From CAVRCT01 sp963719645 (GTDB taxonomy: Bacteria > Pseudomonadota > Gammaproteobacteria > DSM-16500): 64,000 bases of DNA. Below, piece after piece: positions 56,137 to 64,000 of this stretch (the stretch's first letter is position 1; every line of letters starts with the position of its first letter). Under the pieces are notes generated by a model. It did no database searches and was not told where the DNA came from. It saw only the letters and a list, made by a program, of their open reading frames with translations. The stretch spans positions 1 through 64,000 of the forward strand of contig CAVRCT010000007.1 in NCBI GenBank assembly GCA_963719645.1, in the 5' to 3' direction. The translations under genes and the position numbers were made by a program.

Positions 56137-56475
56137 ATGGATGTTTCGCAACAAATCGGCAAAATTGCCCGCACGATGAATTTACGCTTTAGTTTAAATG
56201 GCCGTCCAATGACAATTGATGAAGTGTTTGCACCCACCGGCTTGCTACCAGCGATTACTCGACGTGCTGATCAATTATGTTCATTGTGTTTGGGTTATGG
56301 AATTGGCGTGACGTTTGAAGAAGCGGAAGGATCTACGTTGGGGGTGAAAGTTATTTATGATGATATCACGCCCAATGTGTTGCGTATGATGTGTATCACT
56401 GATGTGTTATTCGAATTAAGTCAATCGACACCGCGAGGGGAAATGACACCGTTGGATCAGTTGATGTATGACTAA
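56137..56475 (+). CDS. icmS: Dot/Icm effector chaperone IcmS
   Basis: 112 residues (Legionella 114). Contains NLRFSLNGRPMTIDEVFAPT, LPAITRRADQLCSLCLGYGI and PNVLRMMCITDVLFELSQST, typical of IcmS. It is an acidic cytosolic adaptor that pairs with IcmW and LvgA. GGTGGAGA precedes the ATG. The next gene is gpsA on the other strand, so icmR/icmQ are not in the usual place. Confidence 0.95.
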   Translation: MDVSQQIGKIARTMNLRFSLNGRPMTIDEVFAPTGLLPAITRRADQLCSLCLGYGIGVTFEEAEGSTLGVKVIYDDITPNVLRMMCITDVLFELSQSTPRGEMTPLDQLMYD

Positions 56476-56493
56476 CGCTATTGTCACTAGACC

Positions 56494-57504
56494 CTAATAT
56501 TCTGACTTCGGCTCACGCGACAATAAGCTGATAAACGCTTCTTTAATGGTTAACTCTTTGCGTAACACTTTCCAAACAGCTTCACTGATCGGCATTTCAA
56601 TATGATGTTGTTGGGCTAAGGCCAATAACAAATTGACATTTTGGCTGCCCTCTACCACTTGACCAATTTCGTGTTCGGCTTCTTCACGTGATTTACCTTG
56701 GCCGAGGTACAAACCAAATCGTCTATTGCGTGATTGATTATCGGTGCAGGTCAGGACTAAATCACCTAAGCAGGCTAACCCAGAGAAGGTGTCATGTTTT
56801 GCACCCAATGCCATGCCTAATCGGACCATTTCAGCTAATCCACGCGTAATCAGCGCACTGCGAGCGTTGGCACCAAATCCCATGCCTTCTGAGATGCCTA
56901 CCGCAATGGCAATGACATTTTTGACAATGCCGCCGACTTCGACGCCTGTCACATCAGCACTTAAGTAAACACGAAAAAAATGGCTGTTAAAACGATGGGA
57001 TAAATCATCCGCAAATTTTTTATGGTGACTGGCAACCACAACCGCTGTCGGTAAACCCGCAGCGACTTCTTTTGCAAAAGAAGGGCCTGATAACACCGCT
57101 AATGGAATAGAATCACCTAGAATATCAATAGCAACTTTATGCAGTAATTGTCCGGATTGCGTTTCTAATCCTTTTGTCACCCACAGCACTCTGTGTTGAG
57201 AGGTGAGTAATGGTTTTAGCGCAATCAGGGTGGAATGAAAACCAACGGATGGAACAGCAATTAAAATATCTTTTACCTTCAGAAGAGCGGTTCGCATCTC
57301 TGCAGTGACTTGCAATGTTTCTGGAAACGCACAACCTGGCAGAAAACGGTTGTTAGCTCGTTCTCTTTGCAATGTTGCAACGTGCTCAGTCTGATGCGCC
57401 CATAATTGCACTGTTTGACCTAACCGAGCAAGATAAATAGCAAGCGCAGTTCCCCAGGAGCCTGCGCCCAAAATGGCAATCGGTTGATGTGTGGCTACAT
57501 CCAT
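56494..57504 (-). CDS. gpsA: Glycerol-3-phosphate dehydrogenase [NAD(P)+]
   Basis: 336 residues from ATG 57504 (AAGAG upstream); a TTG at 57510 is a less likely start. NAD-binding PIAILGAGSWGTALAIYLAR, VTKGLETQSGQLLHKVAIDI, LSGPSFAKEVAAGLPTAVVV with catalytic-region GVEVGGIVKNVIAIAVGISE and GMALGAKHDTFSGLACLGDL. GpsA reduces dihydroxyacetone phosphate to glycerol-3-phosphate for phospholipid synthesis. Follows secB in the common secB-gpsA order. Confidence 0.96.
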   Translation of the reverse strand: MDVATHQPIAILGAGSWGTALAIYLARLGQTVQLWAHQTEHVATLQRERANNRFLPGCAFPETLQVTAEMRTALLKVKDILIAVPSVGFHSTLIALKPLLTSQHRVLWVTKGLETQSGQLLHKVAIDILGDSIPLAVLSGPSFAKEVAAGLPTAVVVASHHKKFADDLSHRFNSHFFRVYLSADVTGVEVGGIVKNVIAIAVGISEGMGFGANARSALITRGLAEMVRLGMALGAKHDTFSGLACLGDLVLTCTDNQSRNRRFGLYLGQGKSREEAEHEIGQVVEGSQNVNLLLALAQQHHIEMPISEAVWKVLRKELTIKEAFISLLSREPKSEY

Positions 57505-57516
57505 GGGCAACTCTTC

Positions 57517-58011
57517 TTAGTGGACTTTGCTATCGTCGTCGCTTTTTGGCGTGCCTTGTTTTTGTTGTTCTTCGACGTGTTGAGCATATAGCGCATCAAA
57601 ATTGACAGGCGCTAAAATTAATTGTGGGAAGCCACCGCGCACAACAACATCTGAAATCACTTCACGTGCGTAAGGGAATAAAATATTCGGACAGAAGCTG
57701 CCAAGCATTTGACGTAATTGCTCACCGTCTAATCCAGAAATCAAGAAAACACCGGACATGTGTGCTTCGATAACAAACGCTGGTTTTTTGCTGGTGTTGA
57801 CGGTGGCTGTCACCGATAACACGACTTCGTGCACATTGTCTTGAATTCGGTTGCTCTTCGTCTCTAAGTTTAACTGTACTTCGGGTTTCCAATCTTCGAC
57901 GAAAGTGTGCGGCGTATGAGGCGCTTCAAAGGATAAATCTTTTAAAAAAATGCGTTGAATTTCAAAATGCGGGTTGTTGTCTTGGCCTTGTTGTTTGGGT
58001 TTTTCTTGCAT
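57517..58011 (-). CDS. secB: Protein-export chaperone SecB
   Basis: 164 residues, normal size. FEIQRIFLKDLSFEAPHTPH, VLSVTATVNTSKKPAFVIEA, MSGVFLISGLDGEQLRQMLG, CPNILFPYAREVISDVVVRG and GGFPQLILAPVNFDALYAQ are the family pattern. The tetramer keeps preproteins unfolded for SecA. Same strand as grxC upstream and gpsA downstream (12-base gaps). Confidence 0.96.
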   Translation of the reverse strand: MQEKPKQQGQDNNPHFEIQRIFLKDLSFEAPHTPHTFVEDWKPEVQLNLETKSNRIQDNVHEVVLSVTATVNTSKKPAFVIEAHMSGVFLISGLDGEQLRQMLGSFCPNILFPYAREVISDVVVRGGFPQLILAPVNFDALYAQHVEEQQKQGTPKSDDDSKVH

Positions 58012-58023
58012 AGTTGATTTCCT

Positions 58024-58275
58024 TTATTTGAGTAAGTTATCTAATTTGCCAGCCTTTTCTAAAGCAGATAAATCATCATACCCACCAATTGACTGATCAT
58101 TAATAAAAATTTGCGGCACGGTGCGTCGGCCGCTGAGTTTTTCCATTTTGATGCGTTCTTCGGTATCTAAATCGACTCTGATTTCTTGATACTCAGCCTG
58201 TTTTTTATTTAGCAATAATTTAGCCCAATCGCAATAAGGACAATTTGCTTTCGAGTAAATGATGATCTTAGCCAT
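58024..58275 (-). CDS. grxC: Glutaredoxin 3
   Basis: 83 residues from MAKIIIYSKANCPYCDWAKL; the longer frame overlaps the rhodanese gene and is discounted. Active site CPYC, cis-Pro region RRTVPQIFINDQSIGGYDDL. GrxC is a glutathione-dependent dithiol oxidoreductase. Starts two bases after the rhodanese gene ends; operon rhodanese-grxC-secB-gpsA. Confidence 0.95.
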   Translation of the reverse strand: MAKIIIYSKANCPYCDWAKLLLNKKQAEYQEIRVDLDTEERIKMEKLSGRRTVPQIFINDQSIGGYDDLSALEKAGKLDNLLK

Positions 58276-58277
58276 GG

Positions 58278-58700
58278 TTACCCTTTCACAAGCGGCAGGT
58301 TGGCATCTGTCCACGTGCGTAAACCACCGGAAAGAAAATGCGTCGTGTAGCCTTGTTGCAGCAATTGATTGGCGATACGAGTAGAGTCCGTGCCGGTTGC
58401 GCAAACCAGAATAAGTGGGTTGGACTTATGCTTTTCAAGCTTGCCGGTTTTTTGCTGGATATCACTGGCGGGCAGAGAGATTGCATTCACGATATGCCCT
58501 TTGGCAAATGCGTCGGTGCTGCGCACATCAATGACCACGGCGTTGTCGTGATTAATTAAGTGCGTGGCTTTCAAAGGCGATAAGCCGTGAGAAGCATTTT
58601 TTTGTTTAAAAAATTCTAAAACAATCAATAGAATTAAGACGGCGCTCAATGCTAAGAGCAGCCAGTAATGATGCTGAGTAAATAGTAAAATATCTTGCAT
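58278..58700 (-). CDS. Membrane-anchored rhodanese-like protein (YibN type)
   Basis: 140 residues: one N-terminal membrane helix (YWLLLALSAVLILLIVLEFF) and a rhodanese domain with VVIDVRSTDAFAKGHIVNAI, active-site loop ILVCATGTDS carrying the Cys, and HFLSGGLRTWTDANLPLV. The family transfers sulfane sulfur; the exact role of YibN is unclear. First gene of the grxC-secB-gpsA operon, a usual gammaproteobacterial order. Confidence 0.9.
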   Translation of the reverse strand: MQDILLFTQHHYWLLLALSAVLILLIVLEFFKQKNASHGLSPLKATHLINHDNAVVIDVRSTDAFAKGHIVNAISLPASDIQQKTGKLEKHKSNPLILVCATGTDSTRIANQLLQQGYTTHFLSGGLRTWTDANLPLVKG

Positions 58701-58722
58701 AAATCAACCTCTTTATGAAGGG

Positions 58723-58870
58723 CGTTGTTGCGTAATTCCCACTTCCGTCATTGCGAGGAGCGTTTTTTGCGACGAAGCAATCCAGTTTTTGATTCTGTAA
58801 GTCTAAAACTGGATTGCTTCGTCGCAAAAAAAGCTCCTCGCAATGACGGTGCGAGAATTACGCAACAACG
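58723..58870. repeat. Family A palindromic element, copy A3
   Basis: CGTTGTTGCGTAATTCC to CGCAACAACG, arms as in A1. Flanked by CTCTTTATGAAGGG on the left and CTCTTTTGAAGCGGGG on the right, an imperfect direct repeat. Lies between the rhodanese gene and pilN. Confidence 0.9.
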
Positions 58871-58971
58871 CTCTTTTGAAGCGGGGGATTATACACGTAT
58901 CATTGCTTTTAAACCAAGCTTAAATATATTAGAGTCAAGGTAGGCGTCACAAAAAATGGATAGAACGGGAC

Positions 58972-59481
58972 ATGCCAATCATCACCTATAAAAAAGGATT
59001 AAATTTTATCTTGCCGCTTTTACAAGTGGTCATAGGCGCTTTATTCGTGATTTTTATTTGGCATTTAATGCTTTTTTGCCTCTTAGGCTATCAAGAGGAC
59101 AGCAATGCGCAATTGAGTGAATTGATTCGATACAAAAAAAATGAAATTAACCATTTTATGGATCATCAAAAAAGCATTGCACACGATGAAATGCAATTAC
59201 GCTTTATTGCGAATTTGCGTGATCAAAATCTTCGAACGGCGCAATCTATTCGGGTATTAACGAAGTTAACTCCCGATACCATTCGGATTACCCACTTAGA
59301 GCAATCGGGCAATCAAGTTGTCATGCAGGGTGATTTGTCGTCTGAAATTCAGTTAGTTAAATGGATGGATGACATTGCAAAATCAACGTTTTTTAATCAG
59401 CCTGTGTTAACGGGGTTAACGTCAGGGACAGGGCAAATTCGTACGCTGCATTTTAATGTAACATTAGGCATCCATGAATAA
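58972..59481 (+). CDS. pilN: Type IV pilus PilN-like protein
   Basis: 169 residues: N-terminal membrane helix (ILPLLQVVIGALFVIFIWHL), a coiled-coil stretch (SELIRYKKNEINHFMDHQKS) and a C-terminal ferredoxin-like domain with LRDQNLRTAQSIRVLTKLTP, RITHLEQSGNQVVMQGDLSS. This is the PilN plan (inner-membrane alignment complex). It overlaps the pilO-like gene by eight bases. Neither pilM nor pilP/pilQ is adjacent. A GspL-type relative is possible, but the small size and partner favour PilN. Confidence 0.75.
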   Translation: MPIITYKKGLNFILPLLQVVIGALFVIFIWHLMLFCLLGYQEDSNAQLSELIRYKKNEINHFMDHQKSIAHDEMQLRFIANLRDQNLRTAQSIRVLTKLTPDTIRITHLEQSGNQVVMQGDLSSEIQLVKWMDDIAKSTFFNQPVLTGLTSGTGQIRTLHFNVTLGIHE

Positions 59482-60010
59482 ATTAATGGCTTTATTGCAG
59501 ATAGGGTTGCTCAGTTTGGTTTGTGCAATTTTATTTATCGTGGGCTATCAATTCGATATTTTTCCATTGGAATCGAGATTGTTGACGGCGCAACAAACAC
59601 ACTCTCTGTTAAAAAAACAATTACACGCGGTCGATGCGGAACAGTTTTTGTTAGAAGAAAAAATGGCACGTTTGCCAGAAGTGAAAAATTTGCTAACCAC
59701 TTGGCAATCGCATTCGATTCGAGAAAGAGACTTGACTGATTTGATCAAAATAATATTGAAAATGAGTCGAGCGCATCATTTGCAAATGAATTATATCAAT
59801 GCGGGTGAAAAACAAGTTCAAGGTCAATCGGTGTGGATTCCTGTAAATGTGATTGCCGTGGGTGAGTATGGACCGTTGAATCAATTTATCGCTGAAATTG
59901 CGGAGTTGCCTTGGTTGGTGATGGTAGATGACTTCACTGTGACGGTGATGGATGAGAGTCATTATAGCGCAGAGATGCAGTTGAGGGTGTATACGGCGAG
60001 TAGGATATAG
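59474..60010 (+). CDS. pilO: Type IV pilus PilO-like protein
   Basis: 178 residues: N-terminal helix (LLQIGLLSLVCAILFIVGYQ), coiled coil (RLLTAQQTHSLLKKQLHAVD) and a periplasmic domain with VWIPVNVIAVGEYGPLNQFI, AEIAELPWLVMVDDFTVTVM, which matches the PilO C-terminal motif. Coupled to pilN. Short tandem copies of CGAGTAGGATATA-like sequence start in its last codons and run to 60050; C4 follows. Confidence 0.75.
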   Translation: MNKLMALLQIGLLSLVCAILFIVGYQFDIFPLESRLLTAQQTHSLLKKQLHAVDAEQFLLEEKMARLPEVKNLLTTWQSHSIRERDLTDLIKIILKMSRAHHLQMNYINAGEKQVQGQSVWIPVNVIAVGEYGPLNQFIAEIAELPWLVMVDDFTVTVMDESHYSAEMQLRVYTASRI

Positions 60011-60048
60011 CGAGTAGGATGTAAATTCTACGAGTAGGATATAAATTC

Positions 60049-60266
60049 TAATGGTAGTAGCTTAAGAACTGTCGTCCCGGAATTTAGTAGCTCTTAACGA
60101 GCGCCTTTTGCTCGTTTAGAGCTACTTAATGTCCGGGATCCATCTTCAATTTACCACTTCTCTTGCTCTTAACTTAACGTACTTCAAGCAAAATGGATCC
60201 CGGACATTAACTGGCGCTAAATTCGCAAAAAGCGCTCATTAAGCGCCAGTAAATTCCGGGACGACA
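60049..60266. mobile_element. Family C element, copy C4, right end missing
   Basis: Starts TAATGGTAGTAGCTTAAG, then the family C body (GTCGTCCCGGAATTTAG, ATGGATCCCGGACATTAAC), and breaks after GGGACGACA before the right terminal repeat. It fills most of the 287-base gap between pilO and the comF stop. Confidence 0.88.
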
Positions 60267-60297
60267 CATGGGCGGTAATTGAAGATGGATCAAAAAA

Positions 60298-61116
60298 TCA
60301 AGACAGTAACTTTTCGTTCTTCTCTAACAAAGGCCTAGCGCAACACCACACATCAATTTTTTTCACGCCTTGTTTTTTTAACAAGTGACAAAACGCCAAC
60401 ACAGTGCTTCCAGTCGTAATCACATCATCTAGCACAGCGACATGTTGCCATGAAATTTTTTCGGTCGCAGCAAATGCATTACGTAAATTAGGTAGGCGCA
60501 GTTCCGCAGACAAAGTGGCTTGAGGTGCAGTCGCTTTGATGCGTTGATACACATCCAACAATAAAGGAATATTTAATCGCGCACTGACGGGTCTGGCCAA
60601 CTCGATTGCTTGATTAAAACCACGCTCTTGTAAGCGTTGCACATGCAGTGGCATCGGGATAATCACATCGGGGAGTGTGCGGTCGAGATACCATTCTTTA
60701 CCCGCTTTTTCAGCTAATAATTCACCCAGTAATTGCGCATTCATCAACGCCTGTTGAAATTTCAAGTCTAAAATCAATTTCACAATCGGTGCCTCATAAA
60801 CATATAATACAAATGTTTCATCGAAAGGCGGTGCTTCGCGCTGACACACCCCGCAGATCAAATTGGGCGAAGAATAGGGGATAATGCGCGCACACCGTTT
60901 GCAACCGCTCGGATAAATGGGCAAACTCGATAAACAAGAGAAACAAATATCTTGTGCGTGATTTGCAGGCTGTCGACACAAGAGACAAGTAAATGGCAAT
61001 AACCAATGAAACAATTTTTGTAACGGTTTACATCCGCTGTCATCCCGCGCAGCTTTAAGCAAGGTCTGCTTGAGAGCGCGAGTGTGAGCCGCTACCCATT
61101 TTTTTAACCAAGGCAT
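60298..61116 (-). CDS. comF: ComF-family phosphoribosyltransferase-like protein
   Basis: 272 residues. Four-Cys zinc-finger regions (CLLCRQPANHAQDICFSC, CKRCARIIPY, CGVCQREAPPFDE), then a phosphoribosyltransferase fold with PDVIIPMPLHVQRLQERGFN and the PRPP loop VAVLDDVITTGSTVLA. ComF proteins help DNA transformation by processing incoming single strands. The N-terminal 35 residues exceed the usual family start, so the real start may be later (non-ATG). As called, the start is two bases from the divergent bioC-like gene. Confidence 0.9.
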   Translation of the reverse strand: MPWLKKWVAAHTRALKQTLLKAARDDSGCKPLQKLFHWLLPFTCLLCRQPANHAQDICFSCLSSLPIYPSGCKRCARIIPYSSPNLICGVCQREAPPFDETFVLYVYEAPIVKLILDLKFQQALMNAQLLGELLAEKAGKEWYLDRTLPDVIIPMPLHVQRLQERGFNQAIELARPVSARLNIPLLLDVYQRIKATAPQATLSAELRLPNLRNAFAATEKISWQHVAVLDDVITTGSTVLAFCHLLKKQGVKKIDVWCCARPLLEKNEKLLS

Positions 61117-61118
61117 TT

Positions 61119-61901
61119 ATGAATACTCCCAGAAAGTTATTAGATAATCGTATACCGGCAGATTACGCAGCGGCGGCTGTTGTAGCGCGTGAAGTGAGTC
61201 GAGAAATGCTAGCGCGATTAGAGTGGGTGACACTAAAACCGACTAGGATTGTTGAAGTGGGATGTGTAGTGGGTGAATGCACTGAGGCGATTAGCCAGCG
61301 TTATCCAACTGCAGAAATTCATGCGTTTGATACGCAAGAGAATTTGCTTGAAGTCGCACGAGCAAAACAATTGCCGCACGTTACATGGCAGAAAAGCGAG
61401 GCGCATATCTTGCCATTAAAAGATCACTCTGTCGATTTGTTGTTAGCGCATTTCGTTTTACCCTGGTGTGAGGATATGCTGCCTGTATTGAACGAATGGC
61501 GTCGTGTGTTGCGTCAAGATGGCTTGCTTCTCTTCACCAGTTTGGGGCCAGATACGTTGCGAGAATTGCAGACTTATTCACTGACGCTGCCGCATTTGTT
61601 AGATATGCATCACATGGGTGATGCAGTTTTACAAGCAGGATTTCAAGATCCTGTCTTGGATGTGGATTATTTTACAGTCACCTTTCGCGATCAAGAACAA
61701 TTATTTCGCGAATTAAAAGTCACTGGCATGATGGAAGGGGATTGGCATACAATTAGCTTAGTTCCGAACGAAGAAAATATTTTTCCAATGACATTTGAAG
61801 TGGTATTTGGCCATGCCTGGGGAACGGGTCACGCGATGGAACATGTGGCCGATGAATCAGGTACCGTAAAAATTCCGGTGTCGCATATTTTGCGACGATG
61901 A
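61119..61901 (+). CDS. bioC: BioC-like (malonyl-ACP O-methyltransferase / NDUFAF5-type) methyltransferase
   Basis: 260 residues of class I methyltransferase fold. The family-specific LLLFTSLGPDTLRELQ and LLLAHFVLPWCEDMLPVLNE, WRRVLRQDG motifs point to BioC, which methylates malonyl-ACP to start biotin synthesis. The SAM-binding motif reads VEVGCVVGE, where the middle Gly of the expected GCGTG is Val. AAGG lies five bases upstream of the ATG, inside the comF frame. No other biotin gene is in the window, so an NDUFAF5-like role is not excluded. Confidence 0.75.
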   Translation: MNTPRKLLDNRIPADYAAAAVVAREVSREMLARLEWVTLKPTRIVEVGCVVGECTEAISQRYPTAEIHAFDTQENLLEVARAKQLPHVTWQKSEAHILPLKDHSVDLLLAHFVLPWCEDMLPVLNEWRRVLRQDGLLLFTSLGPDTLRELQTYSLTLPHLLDMHHMGDAVLQAGFQDPVLDVDYFTVTFRDQEQLFRELKVTGMMEGDWHTISLVPNEENIFPMTFEVVFGHAWGTGHAMEHVADESGTVKIPVSHILRR

Positions 61902-61925
61902 ACAGACTCTAAGAGGACTCGCATC

Positions 61926-62828
61926 ATGCCGCACGATATTTTTATAGGCGTTGATGGTGGTGCAACCAAATGTAAAGTTCGCATCGAAAATGAGGCTGGC
62001 CAGTTATTCGGTCAAGCGATCGGTGGACCTGCCAATATTCGTTTATCCGTTGAGCAAGCTTGGGATTCTATTTATTACGCCGTGCACGAAGTGTTAAGGG
62101 CGGCGAATATTGAGTTAACCGATAAAAATTATTGTTTTCACATTGGCATGGGGTTGGCAGGGTGTGAAGTCACTGAGGCGGTCACTGAGTTTTTAAAACG
62201 TCCTCATTCTTTTAAAACAATTCAATTAACGTCTGATGCGCATGTTGCTTGTGTCGGTGCGCACAAAGGTAAAGATGGCGCGATTCTCATTGTGGGTACC
62301 GGTGTCATTGGTTATGAAATTCAAAATCAACAAACAAATCGCGTTGGAGGCTGGGGTTTTCCACACGATGATGAAGGCGGCGGTGCTTGGCTAGGATTAG
62401 AAGCTGCGCGTCTGACCTTTCAATGGTTAGATCATCGCGCGGAACGCTCACCGCTAGTTGAAGATATTTTTGCGTTTTTCAATCAAGACGTTGACCATTT
62501 TGTTGCGTGGGCTAGCCGCGCAAATTCCAGTGATTTTGCACGATTAGCGCCATTAGTGATTAATCACAGTCAGCAAGAAGAAATTGTTGCGATTCGTCTC
62601 ATGAAAAAAGCGGCACATGCAGTTGATCGTGTTGGGTTGGCATTAATAAAATTGCAACGTGATCGCGACCATCCGTTGCCATGTAGTTTATTTGGCGGGA
62701 TTGCGCCGTTCATTGAGCCGTGGTTATGTGAAGAATTGCGCGCATGTTTGGTGCCGCGCGAAGCGGATGCGAATGTTGGCGCGATGTTGATGATTCGCCA
62801 AACAGTTGCGCAAGGTGTGGTGTCGTGA
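61926..62828 (+). CDS. BadF/BcrA-family ATPase, probable N-acetylglucosamine kinase
   Basis: 300 residues of the ASKHA sugar-kinase fold: phosphate loop IFIGVDGGATKCKVRIEN, GMGLAGCEVTEAV, adenosine region GAILIVGTGVIGYEI, and RVGGWGFPHDDEGGGAWLGL. This family includes GlcNAc kinases that make GlcNAc-6-phosphate, the substrate of the adjacent NagA. It overlaps nagA by four bases (GTGA). The sugar is inferred from the neighbour. Confidence 0.88.
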   Translation: MPHDIFIGVDGGATKCKVRIENEAGQLFGQAIGGPANIRLSVEQAWDSIYYAVHEVLRAANIELTDKNYCFHIGMGLAGCEVTEAVTEFLKRPHSFKTIQLTSDAHVACVGAHKGKDGAILIVGTGVIGYEIQNQQTNRVGGWGFPHDDEGGGAWLGLEAARLTFQWLDHRAERSPLVEDIFAFFNQDVDHFVAWASRANSSDFARLAPLVINHSQQEEIVAIRLMKKAAHAVDRVGLALIKLQRDRDHPLPCSLFGGIAPFIEPWLCEELRACLVPREADANVGAMLMIRQTVAQGVVS

Positions 62829-63976
62829 CGAATATTGTGATCAAAGGTCCGCGTGTTTATACGGAGCAAGCTGTTTTAAACAATGCAGCGTTACAAATCG
62901 TGGATAACAAAATCCATGCGATTGGTTCAGTCGAAAACACGGCAAATTCCCAGCAAATTGAGTTTCCTCCGCAGTATCATCTGTTACCGGGTTTAATTGA
63001 TTTACATATCCATGGTGCAAATGGCAAAGACATCATGGATGGTGATCATGAAGCGTTTGCTACCATTTGCGCAGCATTGGCGCGTGAAGGAGTGACAGGT
63101 TTTTTGCCGACGACGATGACCGCAGAATCGAGCAAGTTATCTGACGTGTTGGCGAGTCTGCGTGCATTTAGCCAAAAACAGTCGTTGGGCGCGCGCATGC
63201 TGGGTGTGCATTTAGAGGGGCCCTTTTTATCACCTGAAAAAGTGGGTGCGCAGGGAGCGGATCATCTTTTGCAACCGAATGTCGCATTCATTAAAAAATG
63301 GCAAGAGGCGTCAGGAAATTTCATCAAGCTCATGACGATTGCGCCGGAGCTTGAAAATAGCCTGGCGTGCATTCGTTATTTGCGCGAACAAAACATTGTA
63401 GCGTCTATTGGTCACACCCATGCAACCTATGATCAAGCAGTCGCTGCGATCGATGCGGGGTGTACGCATGTGACACATCTTTTTAATGCCATGCGTGGCT
63501 TGCATCATCGTGAGCCGGGAGTGATTGCAGCGGCGCTTTTAGCAGAGCATGTTTCAACGGAATTGATTGCGGATGGTGTGCATCTTCATCCTGCGGTGAT
63601 TGAGCTTGTTTTGAAATTGAAAAAAAATGCTGTTTTGGTGACTGATGCGATGCGTGCACAATGTATGTCGGATGGTGCTTATGAGTTGGGTGGTCAATCG
63701 GTCGTCGTGAAGCAGAGTGTTGCACGATTAGCAGATGGTACATTAGCAGGTAGTACGTTAACGTTGTCGAATGCGCTGCGGAATGTGTTGCAATTTACGC
63801 GCTGTGAATTGCAAGACGCCATTCGATTGGTAGCAGAAAATCCTGCGAAAATTCTCAATATTTTTTCCCACAAAGGCAGTCTTGCTGTGGGCAAGGATGC
63901 AGATTTAATTGTGTTAAATGAAAAATATGAAGTGATGATGACGATGGTGGAAGGTGAGGTGGTTTTCGAAGGTTAG
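62825..63976 (+). CDS. nagA: N-acetylglucosamine-6-phosphate deacetylase
   Basis: 383 residues from GTG 62825, which overlaps the kinase stop (GTGA); an upstream frame start at 62744 lies in the kinase. Metal and catalytic motifs: GLIDLHIHGANGKDIMDGD, GVHLEGPFLSPEKVGAQG, SIGHTHATYDQAVAA, THVTHLFNAMRGLHHREPG, IADGVHLHP and the general base in VTDAM. NagA deacetylates GlcNAc-6-P in amino-sugar recycling. nagB is not in the window. Confidence 0.95.
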   Translation: MTNIVIKGPRVYTEQAVLNNAALQIVDNKIHAIGSVENTANSQQIEFPPQYHLLPGLIDLHIHGANGKDIMDGDHEAFATICAALAREGVTGFLPTTMTAESSKLSDVLASLRAFSQKQSLGARMLGVHLEGPFLSPEKVGAQGADHLLQPNVAFIKKWQEASGNFIKLMTIAPELENSLACIRYLREQNIVASIGHTHATYDQAVAAIDAGCTHVTHLFNAMRGLHHREPGVIAAALLAEHVSTELIADGVHLHPAVIELVLKLKKNAVLVTDAMRAQCMSDGAYELGGQSVVVKQSVARLADGTLAGSTLTLSNALRNVLQFTRCELQDAIRLVAENPAKILNIFSHKGSLAVGKDADLIVLNEKYEVMMTMVEGEVVFEG

Positions 63977-63988
63977 AGAGTTGTTGGT

Positions 63989-64000
63989 TTTTATACAAAT
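63989..64000. repeat. Start of a further family B element at the window edge
   Basis: TTTTTATACAAAT just after nagA is identical to the left tip of B1-B3; the rest lies beyond the window. Confidence 0.6.

Noticed and set aside
60001..60050. CGAGTAGGATATA tandem copies after pilO as a regulatory array
   Set aside because: Only two to three imperfect copies that begin within the pilO stop region; more likely a small slippage duplication.

Overview
The window looks like a chromosomal segment of a gammaproteobacterium of the order Legionellales (Legionella/Coxiella relatives). The main reason is a set of Dot/Icm (type IVB secretion) genes: the 3' end of icmB/dotO, icmF-dotU, icmW-orf-icmX, icmV-dotA, dotD-dotC-dotB and icmT-icmS. 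The DNA is AT-rich, the housekeeping genes are of ordinary gammaproteobacterial type, and I could not assign a species.

Layout. (1) 0-1.5 kb: end of icmB. (2) 1.5-5.1 kb: an eroded accessory patch with a repeat, a probable group II intron 3' relic, two broken genes (COG2865-like ATP-binding regulator; VUT-family transporter), a CpdA-like phosphodiesterase and an unknown ORF. (3) 5.4-11.1 kb: mscL, a GNAT acetyltransferase, then icmF and dotU. (4) 11.5-20.5 kb: fis, prmA, accC, accB, dedA, rsmJ on the minus strand. The usual acc-prmA-fis neighbourhood is split by two unknown genes, an 816-class protein with an internal duplication and a protein with a transglutaminase-like Cys-His-Asp signature. 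(5) 20.8-36.1 kb: hemB, gspC and a Sel1/SPOR lipoprotein on plus, then a type II secretion cluster on minus (gspD-E-F and gspG-H-I-J-K-L-M) split between gspF and gspG by three plus-strand genes ending in a J-domain membrane protein. (6) 36.7-46.9 kb: sbcB, tRNA-Gly(CCC), asmA-like, xthA, a four-gene operon of unknown genes whose last member resembles a PPM/PP2C phosphatase, then rph and yicC. (7) 47.1-56.5 kb: the main Dot/Icm block. (8) 56.5-64 kb: gpsA-secB-grxC-rhodanese, an orphan pilN-pilO pair, comF, a bioC-like methyltransferase and nagK-nagA-type genes.

How the genes work together. Dot/Icm and type II secretion would export proteins. The unknown genes wedged into conserved operons (12971-16747, 28698-31269, 41053-44618) are reasonable effector candidates, but this is inference from setting and domain type. 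The housekeeping genes serve fatty-acid synthesis (accBC), haem (hemB), envelope work (gpsA, secB, asmA) and amino-sugar recovery (nagK/nagA).

Most intergenic regions hold palindromic, non-coding repeats. I group them into families A to I. Several are nested inside one another, and family C elements are flanked by 11-bp direct duplications, so they look like non-autonomous mobile elements whose relative ages can be read. All calls come from reading the sequence; no database search was possible.
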